DNA of 64,000 nucleotides from Verrucomicrobiota bacterium. Lineage in GTDB: Bacteria > Verrucomicrobiota > Verrucomicrobiia > Verrucomicrobiales > DEV007. The stretch covers positions 1 to 64,000 of the forward strand of contig PKCI01000098.1 in the NCBI GenBank assembly GCA_002862135.1, read 5' to 3'. The notes below the pieces were generated by a model that did not search any database, had not been told where the DNA came from, and was given only the letters and a program-made list of their open reading frames with translations. The position numbers were made by a program, and so were the translations under genes. Of this stretch, positions 26,047 through 35,393 are shown piece after piece (positions within the stretch are counted from its first letter, which is position 1; every line of letters starts with the position of its first letter).

Positions 26047-27384
26047 TTAAACGGTAGGGTATTCCCATGGACCGCGGTAGTCGCGAGTCAGCAGGCCAGC
26101 CGCTTCAGAATCACCCGGAATAGTCTCCTTTAGGCCATCCCATTCAATGCTTCGGCCCACCTTGTAGCTGATCATACCAAGCAAACTCAGGTTGGTCGCC
26201 TGGTGCCCGATTTCAACATCCGCCACCGGCGTGCGGCTTCGATCTTCAATGCACTCGATAAAATCCCGCCAGAGCGGCGGAACATTGTGCCCGTCCTTAT
26301 CGTGGTCAAACTTCGGATCTTCATGAATCACCTGCCCTCCCTTGGCAGGATAGAACGTCCAGCCGTCCCGCCAACCCATGTGAAAAGTTCCCTTAGAGCC
26401 GTAAAAATAACAGCCAACTCTCGACTTCTCGGCTTCGTTGCCCCCGAAGCGACGATGCTCCCAAACGGCGGTAAAGTTTTCGAATTCATAGGTTGCCACC
26501 TGGTGATCCGGAGCATCGGTCGTCTGCTCCCGGTCATTCAGAATGGCGGGCCCTTTGACCGCCCGGCCACCGGTGGAATAGACCGACTTGGGATATTTCT
26601 CATCTGACCACCAGAGAATCTGGTCAAGCCAGTGAACACCCCAGTCTCCCAGTGTGCCGTTGGCAAAGTCGAGGAAATTGCGGAAACCACCGGGATGAAT
26701 ACGTCTATTGAAAGGGCGCATCGGAGCCGGACCGCAGTAAAGGTCCCAATCGAGATTTTTTGGCACGTCACTGTTGGGAGTGGGGGGCTCAGCCCCGCCC
26801 CCGCCGTGGGCAAAGGCGCGAATCATGCCGATTTCTCCGGCCCCGCCTTCCTTGAGGAATTTCATCCCGCTGACATGGTGAGGACCGATACGCCGGTGCA
26901 TTCCCACCTGGACGACACAGTCGGCGGCGCGCGCCGCTTCGACCATGGCCCGACTTTCGCCGATAGTATGACCAGTAGGTTTCTCGACAAAGACATGAGC
27001 TCCTGCCTCCACACAGGCAATGCTCTGCAACGCATGCCAGTGATCCGGAGTCGAAATGATAGCAATCTCGACATCTTCTTTCTCGAGCATCTCGCGATAG
27101 TCGCGATACATATTAGGAAACTTTCCAGTGAGACCATTCACCTCGTCAGCTGAAACCTCCAGTTCATCAGAATCGACATCACACAGGGCCACGACATCGC
27201 AGCTACCGTCCTTGATGGCCACGCGCAGGATGTTCATCCCCCACCAGCCTGAACCGATCAGAGCCGTCTTGTATTTCTTGCCGGACTTGGATTGAGCTTT
27301 TACCCACGGAGCAACAAGTGGGCTTGCGAGCATGGTGGCTCCTGCCGTGGTCTGGATGAATTTGCGTCGATTGAAAGCAGTCAT
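26047..27384 (-). CDS. Gfo/Idh/MocA family oxidoreductase with Tat-type signal
   Basis: A 445-residue protein. The N-terminus FNRRKFIQTTAGATMLASPL is a twin-arginine-type signal, implying export. The Rossmann part includes ALIGSGWWGMNILRVAIKDG and ALCDVDSDELE. The catalytic-region motif EKPTGHTIGESRAMVEA follows HVFV, as expected for the family. The C-terminal domain carries FANGTLGDWGVHWLDQILWW. Family members oxidise or rearrange sugars using tightly bound NAD(P). In PVC bacteria exported members are often paired with sulfatases; here the sulfatase gene follows directly. A role in sugar processing is inferred from family and neighbour. Confidence 0.93.
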   Translation of the reverse strand: MTAFNRRKFIQTTAGATMLASPLVAPWVKAQSKSGKKYKTALIGSGWWGMNILRVAIKDGSCDVVALCDVDSDELEVSADEVNGLTGKFPNMYRDYREMLEKEDVEIAIISTPDHWHALQSIACVEAGAHVFVEKPTGHTIGESRAMVEAARAADCVVQVGMHRRIGPHHVSGMKFLKEGGAGEIGMIRAFAHGGGGAEPPTPNSDVPKNLDWDLYCGPAPMRPFNRRIHPGGFRNFLDFANGTLGDWGVHWLDQILWWSDEKYPKSVYSTGGRAVKGPAILNDREQTTDAPDHQVATYEFENFTAVWEHRRFGGNEAEKSRVGCYFYGSKGTFHMGWRDGWTFYPAKGGQVIHEDPKFDHDKDGHNVPPLWRDFIECIEDRSRTPVADVEIGHQATNLSLLGMISYKVGRSIEWDGLKETIPGDSEAAGLLTRDYRGPWEYPTV

Positions 27385-27461
27385 TGGGGATATTCTTGGG
27401 TGTAAGAACTCCGAAATATTTGCATACCCGGAGTCAAGATGCGACCTACGTGAATGCGATC

Positions 27462-28466
27462 ATGAAGGTAGCGTTCTATGATGCCAAGCCTTACGACCGG
27501 GAGTTTTTCGAAGAGCAAAATTCGAACAATTCTCTCGAAATAAACTATCATTCATTTCGCCTTTCTATAAAGACAGCGTCTACCTCGAGAGGATGTGAGG
27601 CTGTATGCGTCTTCGTTAATGACGCTCTCGATCTTTCCTGCCTCGAGGAACTGGCAAAGCTCGGGGTGAAAGTGGTCGCCCTTCGCTGTGCTGGTTTCAA
27701 CAACGTTGACCTTACCGCGGCAAGTTCACTAAAAATCCATGTCGTTCGGGTCCCAGCCTACTCACCACACGCCGTGGCAGAGCACGCCATAGCCCTAGTT
27801 CATTCCCTCAACCGCCGAATTCATCGAGCCTACAATCGCGTCCGCGAACACAACTTTTCCCTGAATGGACTCGTCGGCCACGACATGCACGGAAAGACCG
27901 CCGGTATAGTCGGGACCGGCAGGATTGGCAAACTGACCGCACAGATCCTCAAAGGCTATGGAATGCGTATCATCGCCTGCGATCCCTATCCGGATGCACA
28001 CTGGGCCGATCAAAATGAGATCGATTACTTACCTCTTGAAGATCTCCTGCCCCAAAGCCACCTTGTTTCGCTTCACACACCGTTGACGCCAGATACGCAT
28101 CACCTCATTGACGATGAAGCCCTCGATCTGATGATGACGGGAGCCTATCTCGTAAACACGAGTCGCGGCAAACTGATCAACACCCGGGCCCTGATTGGCG
28201 CACTGAAACGAAAGAAACTCGGTGGCGTTGCTCTCGACGTTTACGAAATCGAGGAAGGTATCTTCTTCGAAGACTTGTCTCAAGATGGCATCAATGATGA
28301 TGAGCTCGCGCGTCTTATCTCATTTCCCAACGTCCTTGTCACATCACACCAAGGTTTTCTCACAGTGGAAGCGCTCTCCGAGATTTCGCGCGTGACCTGC
28401 ACCAACCTTACTCGTTTCGAGAACGGAGAGCCCTTTCTTGAGGGAACGGTAGTGACTGCCGATTGA
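27462..28466 (+). CDS. D-2-hydroxyacid dehydrogenase (D-lactate dehydrogenase-like)
   Basis: A 334-residue cytosolic enzyme read from the ATG giving MKVAFYDAKPYDREFF, which matches the family start; an upstream frame opening at 27384 adds 26 unlikely residues. Features: substrate-domain text LRCAGFNNVDLTAASSLKI, NAD-binding GIVGTGRIGKLTAQILKGYG, catalytic Arg in VNTSRGKLINT, Glu in LDVYEIEEG, and His in TSHQGFLTVEAL. The overall sequence is closest to LdhA-type fermentative D-lactate dehydrogenases, which reduce pyruvate with NADH. It is divergent from the Gfo/Idh/MocA gene and is followed by a phosphatase gene 35 nt later. Confidence 0.88.
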   Translation: MKVAFYDAKPYDREFFEEQNSNNSLEINYHSFRLSIKTASTSRGCEAVCVFVNDALDLSCLEELAKLGVKVVALRCAGFNNVDLTAASSLKIHVVRVPAYSPHAVAEHAIALVHSLNRRIHRAYNRVREHNFSLNGLVGHDMHGKTAGIVGTGRIGKLTAQILKGYGMRIIACDPYPDAHWADQNEIDYLPLEDLLPQSHLVSLHTPLTPDTHHLIDDEALDLMMTGAYLVNTSRGKLINTRALIGALKRKKLGGVALDVYEIEEGIFFEDLSQDGINDDELARLISFPNVLVTSHQGFLTVEALSEISRVTCTNLTRFENGEPFLEGTVVTAD

Positions 28467-28501
28467 CAATTCAGCGCATCGCATCTGAGATTGACAGCAA
28501 C

Positions 28502-28990
28502 ATGCCGGATCCAACACGCCTGCTCTTTGTCTGCCTCGGGAATATTTGTCGGTCCCCTTCGGGTGAAAATGTCATGCGTCACATCGTGGACGCGGAGGGT
28601 CTTTCCGACTCGTTTGAGATTGATTCAGCCGGCACGGCCGACTGGCACACCGGAAACCCGCCCGACTCCCGCATGAACGCTGCCGCGAATTCCCGGGGCA
28701 TCACAATGATAGGAAGCGCACGGCAGGTAGAGCCGGATGACTTCGCAACCTTCGACTGGATTTTCGCGATGGACCGCAGCAACCACGACGACTTGCTCGA
28801 TGTGCGGGATCAATGCCCCAACCCAACCGCTCGGCTGATCCTCTTCTGCGAATTTTGCGAAGAGCATGAGGAGGACGAAGTTCCCGATCCCTACTATGGC
28901 GGCCCGGAAGGATTCGAAAAAGTCCTCGATCTGCTCGAGGACGGTTGTGCCTCATTCCTGAAGCGCTGGAAAGACCACGTCCTGCCATGA
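28502..28990 (+). CDS. Low-molecular-weight protein-tyrosine phosphatase
   Basis: A 162-residue protein. The P-loop CLGNICRS begins at Cys11, with Arg17 and Ser18 in the expected places (C-x5-R-S). The general acid is Asp129 in DPYYGG. Length is normal for the family. The start at 28502 (MPDPTRLLFV) is chosen because the P-loop normally sits near residue 10; an earlier in-frame ATG would overlap the dehydrogenase gene. The enzyme hydrolyses phosphotyrosine or related small phosphoesters in the cytoplasm. Its stop overlaps the start of the fructosamine-kinase-like gene as ATGA, so the two are translationally coupled. Confidence 0.93.
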   Translation: MPDPTRLLFVCLGNICRSPSGENVMRHIVDAEGLSDSFEIDSAGTADWHTGNPPDSRMNAAANSRGITMIGSARQVEPDDFATFDWIFAMDRSNHDDLLDVRDQCPNPTARLILFCEFCEEHEEDEVPDPYYGGPEGFEKVLDLLEDGCASFLKRWKDHVLP

Positions 28991-29862
28991 TCCCGCAAAC
29001 GGTGACTGAATGGCTCGAGGAGGAAACGGGGATTCAACTCCGCCCCTCCACGGCCCGTTCTGTTTCTGGAGGCTGTATCAATGAAGCCAAGCTCGCCGAA
29101 GCTGAAGATGGCTCGCTTGTTTTCCTCAAATTCAATCAACGCCATCAGCTCCCGCTGTTCGAAGCAGAGAAGCAGTCGCTGGACTTGCTCAAGGCGACGG
29201 GTGCCATCCGTGTTCCAACTCCCTACTGCCATGCTGTCATCGGAGATCAAGCCGTCTTTGCGATGGAGGGCATTCACATGGCAAACCGTTCAGACCCGGA
29301 TTCCCAGGAAGCACTGGCTGCAGCCCTGGCGAATCTACATCAGTCAATTTCTCCATCGGGAGAGTTCGGGGCCGATTTTGACAACTATATCGGAGCTACG
29401 CCACAGCCCAACCCATGGACAGGATCGTGGGCCAACTTCTTTACGGAACATCGTCTCGAATACCAGTTTCAGTTAGCCGAATCGAGATGCCACAAATTCA
29501 GCGATGCCCGCACACTGCTCGATGCCGTTCACTCCCACCTTTCGTCCCTCGATATTGCTCCATCACTGCTTCACGGGGATCTCTGGGGCGGCAACGCCAG
29601 CTTCGACGACGGCGGAGTTCCCATTTTTTATGATCCTGCCGCCTACTTCGGTGATCGCGAAGCTGACGTGGCATTCACTCATCTCTTCGGGGGTTTCGGC
29701 ACCGGCTTCTACGAAGCCTATCGCAGTAAATTTCCAGAGGTGGAACCAGTTCGTAAAACCATATACAACCTCTACCACCTACTGAATCACTTCAATCTCT
29801 TCGGCGGTAGCTACGCTTCGCAGGCCGAATCCTCGATTCAGCAGATTCTGGCGACCCTCTGA
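28987..29862 (+). CDS. Fructosamine kinase family protein
   Basis: A 291-residue protein of the fructosamine/ketosamine-3-kinase family, which repairs early glycation products by phosphorylating ketoamines. Visible marks: SVSGGCINEAKL at the nucleotide loop, LVFLKFNQR for the ATP-binding Lys, LLHGDLWGGNA as the catalytic HGD loop, and FYDPAAYFGDREADVAFT as the metal-binding Asp region followed by LFGGF. The start at 28987 overlaps the phosphatase stop (ATGA). Pairing of a low-molecular-weight phosphatase with fructosamine kinase is known in other bacteria and fits a protein deglycation pathway, although this is inference for this genome. Confidence 0.93.
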   Translation: MIPQTVTEWLEEETGIQLRPSTARSVSGGCINEAKLAEAEDGSLVFLKFNQRHQLPLFEAEKQSLDLLKATGAIRVPTPYCHAVIGDQAVFAMEGIHMANRSDPDSQEALAAALANLHQSISPSGEFGADFDNYIGATPQPNPWTGSWANFFTEHRLEYQFQLAESRCHKFSDARTLLDAVHSHLSSLDIAPSLLHGDLWGGNASFDDGGVPIFYDPAAYFGDREADVAFTHLFGGFGTGFYEAYRSKFPEVEPVRKTIYNLYHLLNHFNLFGGSYASQAESSIQQILATL

Positions 29863-29883
29863 AGCACCGCCCCTGCAAACGAA

Positions 29884-29914
29884 AACCCGCCATCGTGAAG
29901 CACGTCGACGGGTT
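29884..29914 (-). terminator. Hairpin terminator between convergent genes
   Basis: On the minus strand AACCCG pairs with CGGGTT, with an interrupted inner stem (CGTG and CACG) and a 3-nt loop, followed by TTTTCGTTT. It sits 27 nt past the EF-hand gene stop. The same hairpin lies 21 nt past the fructosamine kinase gene on the plus strand, so it may serve both, although the plus side has a weaker T tract. Confidence 0.65.
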
Positions 29915-29941
29915 CATTTCAAAACCTGCGTTTAGGCAGAA

Positions 29942-30337
29942 TCAGGAGTCAGCTTCCTTCTTCTTTTTGCCTTCAGGCTTACCCTCGGGCTTCTTGACGG
30001 ACGGGCCGCCCTTACCACCGCGAACAGGAGCAGCGAGTTCCTTCTTGCTGAGTTCTCCATCACCGTCCTTGTCACGAACAGCGAATATCTTTCCGATAGC
30101 GCCCTCGCCACCCTTTTTCTTCATCTTGGCTGCCATCGGGGACGCCTCGAACTCTTCCATCGAAATCGTTCCGCTTTTATCGGTATCGAGCTTCTCGAGC
30201 ATCATCTCGGCGCGCTTGGCAGGATCACCCTTGCCTTTGCCTTCGCCGCCTTTGCCCTTCTTGTCGCCTTCTGCGGCCTCAAGGCCGAATGTTATTCCGG
30301 CAACCAGAGCGGCCGCCACTGTGAGGATTTTTTTCAT
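29942..30337 (-). CDS. Secreted EF-hand protein
   Basis: A 131-residue exported protein with signal peptide residues 1-22 (KKILTVAAALVAGITFGLEA). Two EF-hand loops are clear: DTDKSGTISMEE (51-62) and DKDGDGELSKKE (89-100). Each has acidic residues at the calcium positions 1, 3, 5 and 12. The flanks are Lys/Gly-rich and low in complexity. Small EF-hand proteins of this type are common in PVC bacteria; partner and function are unknown, but Ca binding in the periplasm is a reasonable inference. It is transcribed in the same direction as htpG and lies 84 nt downstream of it. Confidence 0.85.
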   Translation of the reverse strand: MKKILTVAAALVAGITFGLEAAEGDKKGKGGEGKGKGDPAKRAEMMLEKLDTDKSGTISMEEFEASPMAAKMKKKGGEGAIGKIFAVRDKDGDGELSKKELAAPVRGGKGGPSVKKPEGKPEGKKKKEADS

Positions 30338-30421
30338 GTCTTAGGTAGGTTTAGGATTCAATCAGGAACACTGTCCTGCATGGGAGTGAACGTCGCCCCT
30401 ACCGATGGGTTTCGAAAAAAA

Positions 30422-32287
30422 TCATTTTTTCATCGCTTCTTCCATCAACTGGAAGCCGCGCGACACGAGATCGTTCCGGTTTTCAAGCAGACCAGCAGCC
30501 AAAAGCGCGTTGTCGAGCAACTGAACGGAAACCAGCTTGGCCAGTTCCGGATTGTTCTCGCGGGCATCCGATAGCTGATGAATCAGGGCATGACGAGGGT
30601 TGATTTCCAAATCGACCTTCAGAGGTGGAAGTGGCTCGTCCGGGTTCATCGCCTGCATCATGGCGCGCATCTGCGCAGTCATGCCGTCCTGAGGCGTCAT
30701 CACCGCCGCCGGGCTGCTCACGAGTCGCTTACCGGCAGAAACGTTTTCGATCTTTTCACCCAGTTCACCGGTGAGAAATTCGGTCAGCAGAGACATGTCG
30801 TCTTCGGACAGAGCGTCACCCTCGGTTTCGATATTATCATCGTCCTCCAGTTCGAGGCCGGAACTTGCGGCAGAAACAAGCTGCTTGCCGTCAAACTCCC
30901 GCAGGTGCTGCAACAGGTATTCGTCGATTGTATCGAAAAAGAAAATCACTTCTAGTCCCCGCGACTTAAGAGCTTCCAGGTAGGGCCCTCCTTCGATGGC
31001 AGCGCGGTCAGCACCGGTGAGGTAATAAATCTTGTCCTGCCCGTCTTTGGCACGAGTCAGGTAGTCTTCGAATCCGGTCAACTCCCCTACCTCAGTCATC
31101 GAGCTTTCGAATCGAAGTAGCTTGGAGAGAGACTCACGATGATCAAAATCAACCGCGGCTCCTTCCTTGAGGAACCGGCTGAACTTACCGTAGAACTCCT
31201 TGTACTTGTCGACATCGTCTTTCGCCTCACTGGCGAGGAACTTGAGGAAACGCTTGGTCACAACCTTATTCAACTTGCGAACGAGCGAGCTGTCCTGCAT
31301 CGATTCGCGGCTGATATTCAACGGAATATCAGCGCTGTCGATCACTCCGCGAAGGAAGCGAAGCCACTCGGGCAAGAGACCATCCGCCTTATCGTCGATA
31401 AGCACGTTTTTGCAGTAGAGTGAAACGCCGGGGTCCATCTGCCCCATGCCCCACAACTCGAGGTTCTCTGCCGGCACAAAGAGCAATGCGTTGATCTCGA
31501 TCGGCATCTCTGAGCTGAAGTGCATCCGGTAACGCGGCTCGTCAAATGCCTTGGCCGAGAACTTGTAGAACTCGTTATATTCTTCGTCTGAAACCTCGGT
31601 CTTCTTCTTTCGCCAGATCGCCTCAATCTTATTCACCCGGTCTTCACCGATCATGATCGGGAAAGAGACAAAACTGGAGTAGTTCTCAAGGATCTGCTTG
31701 ATACGAGCGTCGCTGGCAAACTCTTCACAATCCTCTCGGAGCTTCATCTCGATGCGGCAACCGCGATCGACTTCGCCTTCAGCCGGTTCGATTTCGTAGC
31801 CGGTCTTGCCGTCACTGATCCAGACAAGATTTTCTCCTTCGGGGCGCCATGAACGGGTCGTCACACGAACCTCTTCGGCCACCATGAAGGCCGAGTAAAA
31901 GCCGACACCGAACTGTCCAATCAGTGGGCTCTCTTTTTGCTGAGACTCCTCGAGAGCTTTAATAAATGCCTTCGACCCGGAGTGGGCTATCGTGCCAAGA
32001 TTCTCGTGAAGTTCTTCGCGAGTCATTCCTAGGCCGTGATCGATAATTGTCACCGTCTTGTTTTCCTCGTCCACCTCGATCTTGATCTCCATATCGAGAT
32101 TTGACTGATAAACTTCTCCCTCCGTCAATTGCGTGTGACGAAGCTTTTCGAGAGCATCAGAGGCGTTGGAGACCAGCTCACGGACGAATATTTCTTTATC
32201 CGTGTAGAGCGAATTGATCACGATATCGAGCACCTGGCTGACTTCAGCCTGGAACTCACGTTTTTCGGGTGTGTTGGTTGACGACAT
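30422..32287 (-). CDS. htpG: Molecular chaperone HtpG (Hsp90)
   Basis: A 621-residue Hsp90 homologue of normal length. The N-terminal GHKL ATPase has ELVSNASDALEKLR, IIDHGLGMTREELHENLG and GQFGVGFYSAFMVAEEV. The middle domain has LPLNISRESMQDS-type sequence (seen as IPLNISRESMQDSS) and the C-terminal dimerisation part follows. The protein folds and stabilises client proteins with ATP in the cytoplasm. I looked for a CIRCE-type inverted repeat in the 217-nt upstream region and did not find one. The neighbouring genes are unrelated in function. Confidence 0.98.
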   Translation of the reverse strand: MSSTNTPEKREFQAEVSQVLDIVINSLYTDKEIFVRELVSNASDALEKLRHTQLTEGEVYQSNLDMEIKIEVDEENKTVTIIDHGLGMTREELHENLGTIAHSGSKAFIKALEESQQKESPLIGQFGVGFYSAFMVAEEVRVTTRSWRPEGENLVWISDGKTGYEIEPAEGEVDRGCRIEMKLREDCEEFASDARIKQILENYSSFVSFPIMIGEDRVNKIEAIWRKKKTEVSDEEYNEFYKFSAKAFDEPRYRMHFSSEMPIEINALLFVPAENLELWGMGQMDPGVSLYCKNVLIDDKADGLLPEWLRFLRGVIDSADIPLNISRESMQDSSLVRKLNKVVTKRFLKFLASEAKDDVDKYKEFYGKFSRFLKEGAAVDFDHRESLSKLLRFESSMTEVGELTGFEDYLTRAKDGQDKIYYLTGADRAAIEGGPYLEALKSRGLEVIFFFDTIDEYLLQHLREFDGKQLVSAASSGLELEDDDNIETEGDALSEDDMSLLTEFLTGELGEKIENVSAGKRLVSSPAAVMTPQDGMTAQMRAMMQAMNPDEPLPPLKVDLEINPRHALIHQLSDARENNPELAKLVSVQLLDNALLAAGLLENRNDLVSRGFQLMEEAMKK

Positions 32288-32504
32288 CTGGCAATAGGAC
32301 GGTTTGAAACTTCTGGATGGCGGGAAAATGGCGATCCGCGGGCCATTGTCAAGCAGACGACGACATCACCTCAGCTCTGAGGAGCCTGAAACAGTTATGG
32401 CGAAGGAGTGTCTCTAACCTGTTGGGGACGGCTGTTTTCCGCCGCTTCCAACGCATCTAGCGGTTGGCGCGCAGGTGGACTCCTCATGCCAAGGAAACTT
32501 TCTG

Positions 32505-35255
32505 TCAATCTTGATCTCCCTGAGGCTTTCTCCCGGGAAGAAGCGGCAGGATGCGCTGTTTCTCTTTCTCCTGCCCGTTGGCTCCATCATTGCTACGTTG
32601 TTCTTTTGACCCGAATATGCCCTGACCGAATACCCTCAACTCTTCACCGGGTTTCAATTCAGGCGGAACCATGTTTACTTCCTCCCGTTCAGCACCACCA
32701 CCACTGCCCTCGCTGGACTGGCCGAGGATTCCTTCGCCAATCGCCTTCAAGCCCTCAAATGGGATCTGGGTCATTTCGATAATAACCTGAGCCGGGAGCT
32801 TGCCGATATTTGAGATGTGCTTGGCCTTCCAAACCGGTTCCTGAACTGTTCCTTCACATGAGAAGGTGAGCAATTCACTCACCGGGGTAAGCAAAGTTCT
32901 CGAAATCGTCCCCTTAGTATTCACTACAGCTTCAAAGTCCACAGACTGGTCGATCAGCGAAACTGTTCCAGCACTTCTGACAAGCATAGTATCGGCAAGC
33001 GCCACGAGGTCATCAGTCTTCAGAACACCACTGGAAATTTTAAATGTCGCCTGGGCTTCCTTCGCAATTCCCCCATCGGAATCGGACACCTGCATCACGC
33101 CCGCCAACGCGCCCAGCAGCGGCAGGGTAAATAATTCACCTTCTTCAATCGACGCCGCACCGTGCCCGTTCAATCGGCTGACATCCTCCCCAAATCCGGA
33201 AAGATGAAATACCGCATCAATCAGGCCGGTAGCTACTTCAAGATCTCCATATGTCCTCGTCAAAGCCTCAAGAGGAACGCGACTCACCTTCACCGACGCA
33301 TGATATGGTTTCTCCTCCGAACGAACATTGAGAGCGTCATATTCAACTTCAACCTTGCCGCCAAACAGACCTGCTGAAAATTCCGTCAAGTGCATACGAC
33401 TCCCTGAAATCTCAAGCACTCCCGAGGGTTCAATTAAAGTCAAAGCCCCCCCGAGAAAGTCATAATCAGCCTGCCCACCACTCGCAAACGAGATCGTAAG
33501 CTCGTTATTTCGGGGCTCGTCTCCAACCTCCTCTATCCTTCGCGAATCGAGGAAGCCCGCAAGTTTAACAGTTGGCGGAAACTCAAACCGGTATTTCTCA
33601 ATTTGCTTTGAAAGCTTGGGACTAAAAGCCCGGGTCCCCATGATGAGATCAAGGGTTGATACGACGCCTTTTACCTCCCACAGGCTCTTCGCAGGCATGT
33701 AGTGAGCCATTTCAGCCACAATTTCACCTTCATAACGCCCTAACACAATATCCTCGAACCAAAGCTGGCCGTCCTTTGCCTCGAATTCAGCTTCCATTTC
33801 CCTGAACTCAACGCCCTTGAGATAGAAATTTCTCAAGTCCAAAACCCCCTTGTTGATCCAGGTGTTAAGATCCCAGTTCTCGCCTTCTCCAACAGCCGCG
33901 AGATAGACTGCTGAGTTTTCGGTGAACTCCCATGAATCGAGAAACTTGCGGCCGCCATCATCGAAGAACGGCCGGAACACGTGGGGATCCAGCTTGATCT
34001 CCGTGTGATACTGAATGCTCTGCCCTCCCGAACCGGGCTCATACTTAAAATTCGCAAAGGCGAAACCACTCTTGTGGTCCAGGCGCAAGTTCCTAACATA
34101 CACCTTTTCGCCCTCAGCACTGAACCCAAAATCCAAACCAGCAAAGACCATACCACGCGTAACGAAACGATCAGATTTGAACTGCCCCATTACAGTCCCG
34201 GGGAATTTCCAGGTGGCACGCCCCAACTCGTCGAGGTTCAGCTCACCCTTCATTTCGATCTCAGGAGGTTTAAAGAAGACGACCTCACCCAGCTTTCGAT
34301 CCTTCCAGAAAAAACCAAGCAGACTTGAGATATCGGCGTTGGATCTCAAATCAAATTCAAAGCGACCGTCATCCAGGAACCACGTGCCGGTAAGATCGAT
34401 ATCACCCTTTTGATCCCGGATATTGATATTCTCGATCTCCGCCTGATTTGAAATGCCATCAAAACGAAACACAGCACTCAACCCGTCTACATGGTAGTCG
34501 CTGCCGACCCGGCTTAGCCTACTCGATTCCACCCAGGCCCGGGCAGTGATGGTCGAGAGATCATCTAGGTCTCCCCGGAACTCGATCCCAACCTGGGGTG
34601 AGCCGTCGAGAAACTCAAGGCGCTCAAGTTCATCGATCACCTTGCTGATTTGAAAGTTTGTCGCGGCCAGCTGCTCCACATTATTTTCAATTCGTTCCTC
34701 ACCGGGCGCGTCCTCGTCTCGCGAAGCCCTAACGAGCGTACCAGCGATGTTAAGATCCACATTCGCCACAGTCGCAGCAACAGATACAATCTCGATCATG
34801 CTTTCGGTGACGACGATCCGACCGGAAAGATTTTCTATTTTCAGCTTTTTGCCGCCCGGATCTGCCAAGTCCAGCGGAAGTGAAAGACTGGCGTCTGCCA
34901 CATCGAGAGTATTTATTGATATCTCTTTGTTCAGGATCTTGCTCAGATCGACATCGAGATACACATCATCAACGATCGCAATTTCGAAGTTCTTTTCAGG
35001 ATCCTGGAAAAACTGGATATCTTCCGCGACCAGGCCCCGGAATGCTCCCAGCGTGATTTTTCCTATCTCAACATAGTAGCCCCGCTGCTCGAATTCAGCT
35101 TCTATAGCATTGCGCCAACTTTCGGTAAACCCGTTCTTCCTAGCATAGATCCCTGCCCAGATAACAACCCCTGTGAGAATCAGGCAGAGAAACAGGAACA
35201 ATCTTCGAATCCAACGCATCATTTGTTGATATAGGGACCAATCACGAAATTTCAT
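32505..35255 (-). CDS. AsmA-like / DUF3971-type envelope protein
   Basis: A protein of 916 residues from the ATG giving MKFRDWSLYQQ; a TTG 75 nt upstream would extend it but is unlikely. One N-terminal membrane helix (about 17-35, LFLFLCLILTGVVIWAG) anchors a long beta-rich body. The C-terminal AsmA-type region is recognisable: GHGAASIEEGELFTLPLLGA, then a hydrophobic strand series and VSLIDQSVDFEAVVNTKG. Such proteins form long beta-taco grooves that bridge inner and outer membranes for phospholipid transport (TamB, YhdP and YdbH in E. coli). The last 60 residues are low-complexity. It is divergent from rsmD. Which AsmA subfamily it belongs to needs structure comparison. Confidence 0.75.
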   Translation of the reverse strand: MKFRDWSLYQQMMRWIRRLFLFLCLILTGVVIWAGIYARKNGFTESWRNAIEAEFEQRGYYVEIGKITLGAFRGLVAEDIQFFQDPEKNFEIAIVDDVYLDVDLSKILNKEISINTLDVADASLSLPLDLADPGGKKLKIENLSGRIVVTESMIEIVSVAATVANVDLNIAGTLVRASRDEDAPGEERIENNVEQLAATNFQISKVIDELERLEFLDGSPQVGIEFRGDLDDLSTITARAWVESSRLSRVGSDYHVDGLSAVFRFDGISNQAEIENINIRDQKGDIDLTGTWFLDDGRFEFDLRSNADISSLLGFFWKDRKLGEVVFFKPPEIEMKGELNLDELGRATWKFPGTVMGQFKSDRFVTRGMVFAGLDFGFSAEGEKVYVRNLRLDHKSGFAFANFKYEPGSGGQSIQYHTEIKLDPHVFRPFFDDGGRKFLDSWEFTENSAVYLAAVGEGENWDLNTWINKGVLDLRNFYLKGVEFREMEAEFEAKDGQLWFEDIVLGRYEGEIVAEMAHYMPAKSLWEVKGVVSTLDLIMGTRAFSPKLSKQIEKYRFEFPPTVKLAGFLDSRRIEEVGDEPRNNELTISFASGGQADYDFLGGALTLIEPSGVLEISGSRMHLTEFSAGLFGGKVEVEYDALNVRSEEKPYHASVKVSRVPLEALTRTYGDLEVATGLIDAVFHLSGFGEDVSRLNGHGAASIEEGELFTLPLLGALAGVMQVSDSDGGIAKEAQATFKISSGVLKTDDLVALADTMLVRSAGTVSLIDQSVDFEAVVNTKGTISRTLLTPVSELLTFSCEGTVQEPVWKAKHISNIGKLPAQVIIEMTQIPFEGLKAIGEGILGQSSEGSGGGAEREEVNMVPPELKPGEELRVFGQGIFGSKEQRSNDGANGQEKEKQRILPLLPGRKPQGDQD

Positions 35256-35393
35256 GACCTCCCCAGGTAGAAACCATCCCTGCATTCTGCCGCCTTCTCC
35301 AGTAAAAAAGGAGGCTGCAAGAGCCCTCAACCGTTGAATTAACGATTGGAGAGGCTCGTTCCTTGGGATAATCTTTCACCTCTCATTCAGCCC

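Noticed and set aside
32369-32382. Short palindrome CCTCAGCTCTGAGG upstream of htpG as a heat-shock operator or terminator
   Set aside because: It is not a CIRCE element, its loop is only 2-4 nt and no T tract follows, so neither role is supported.
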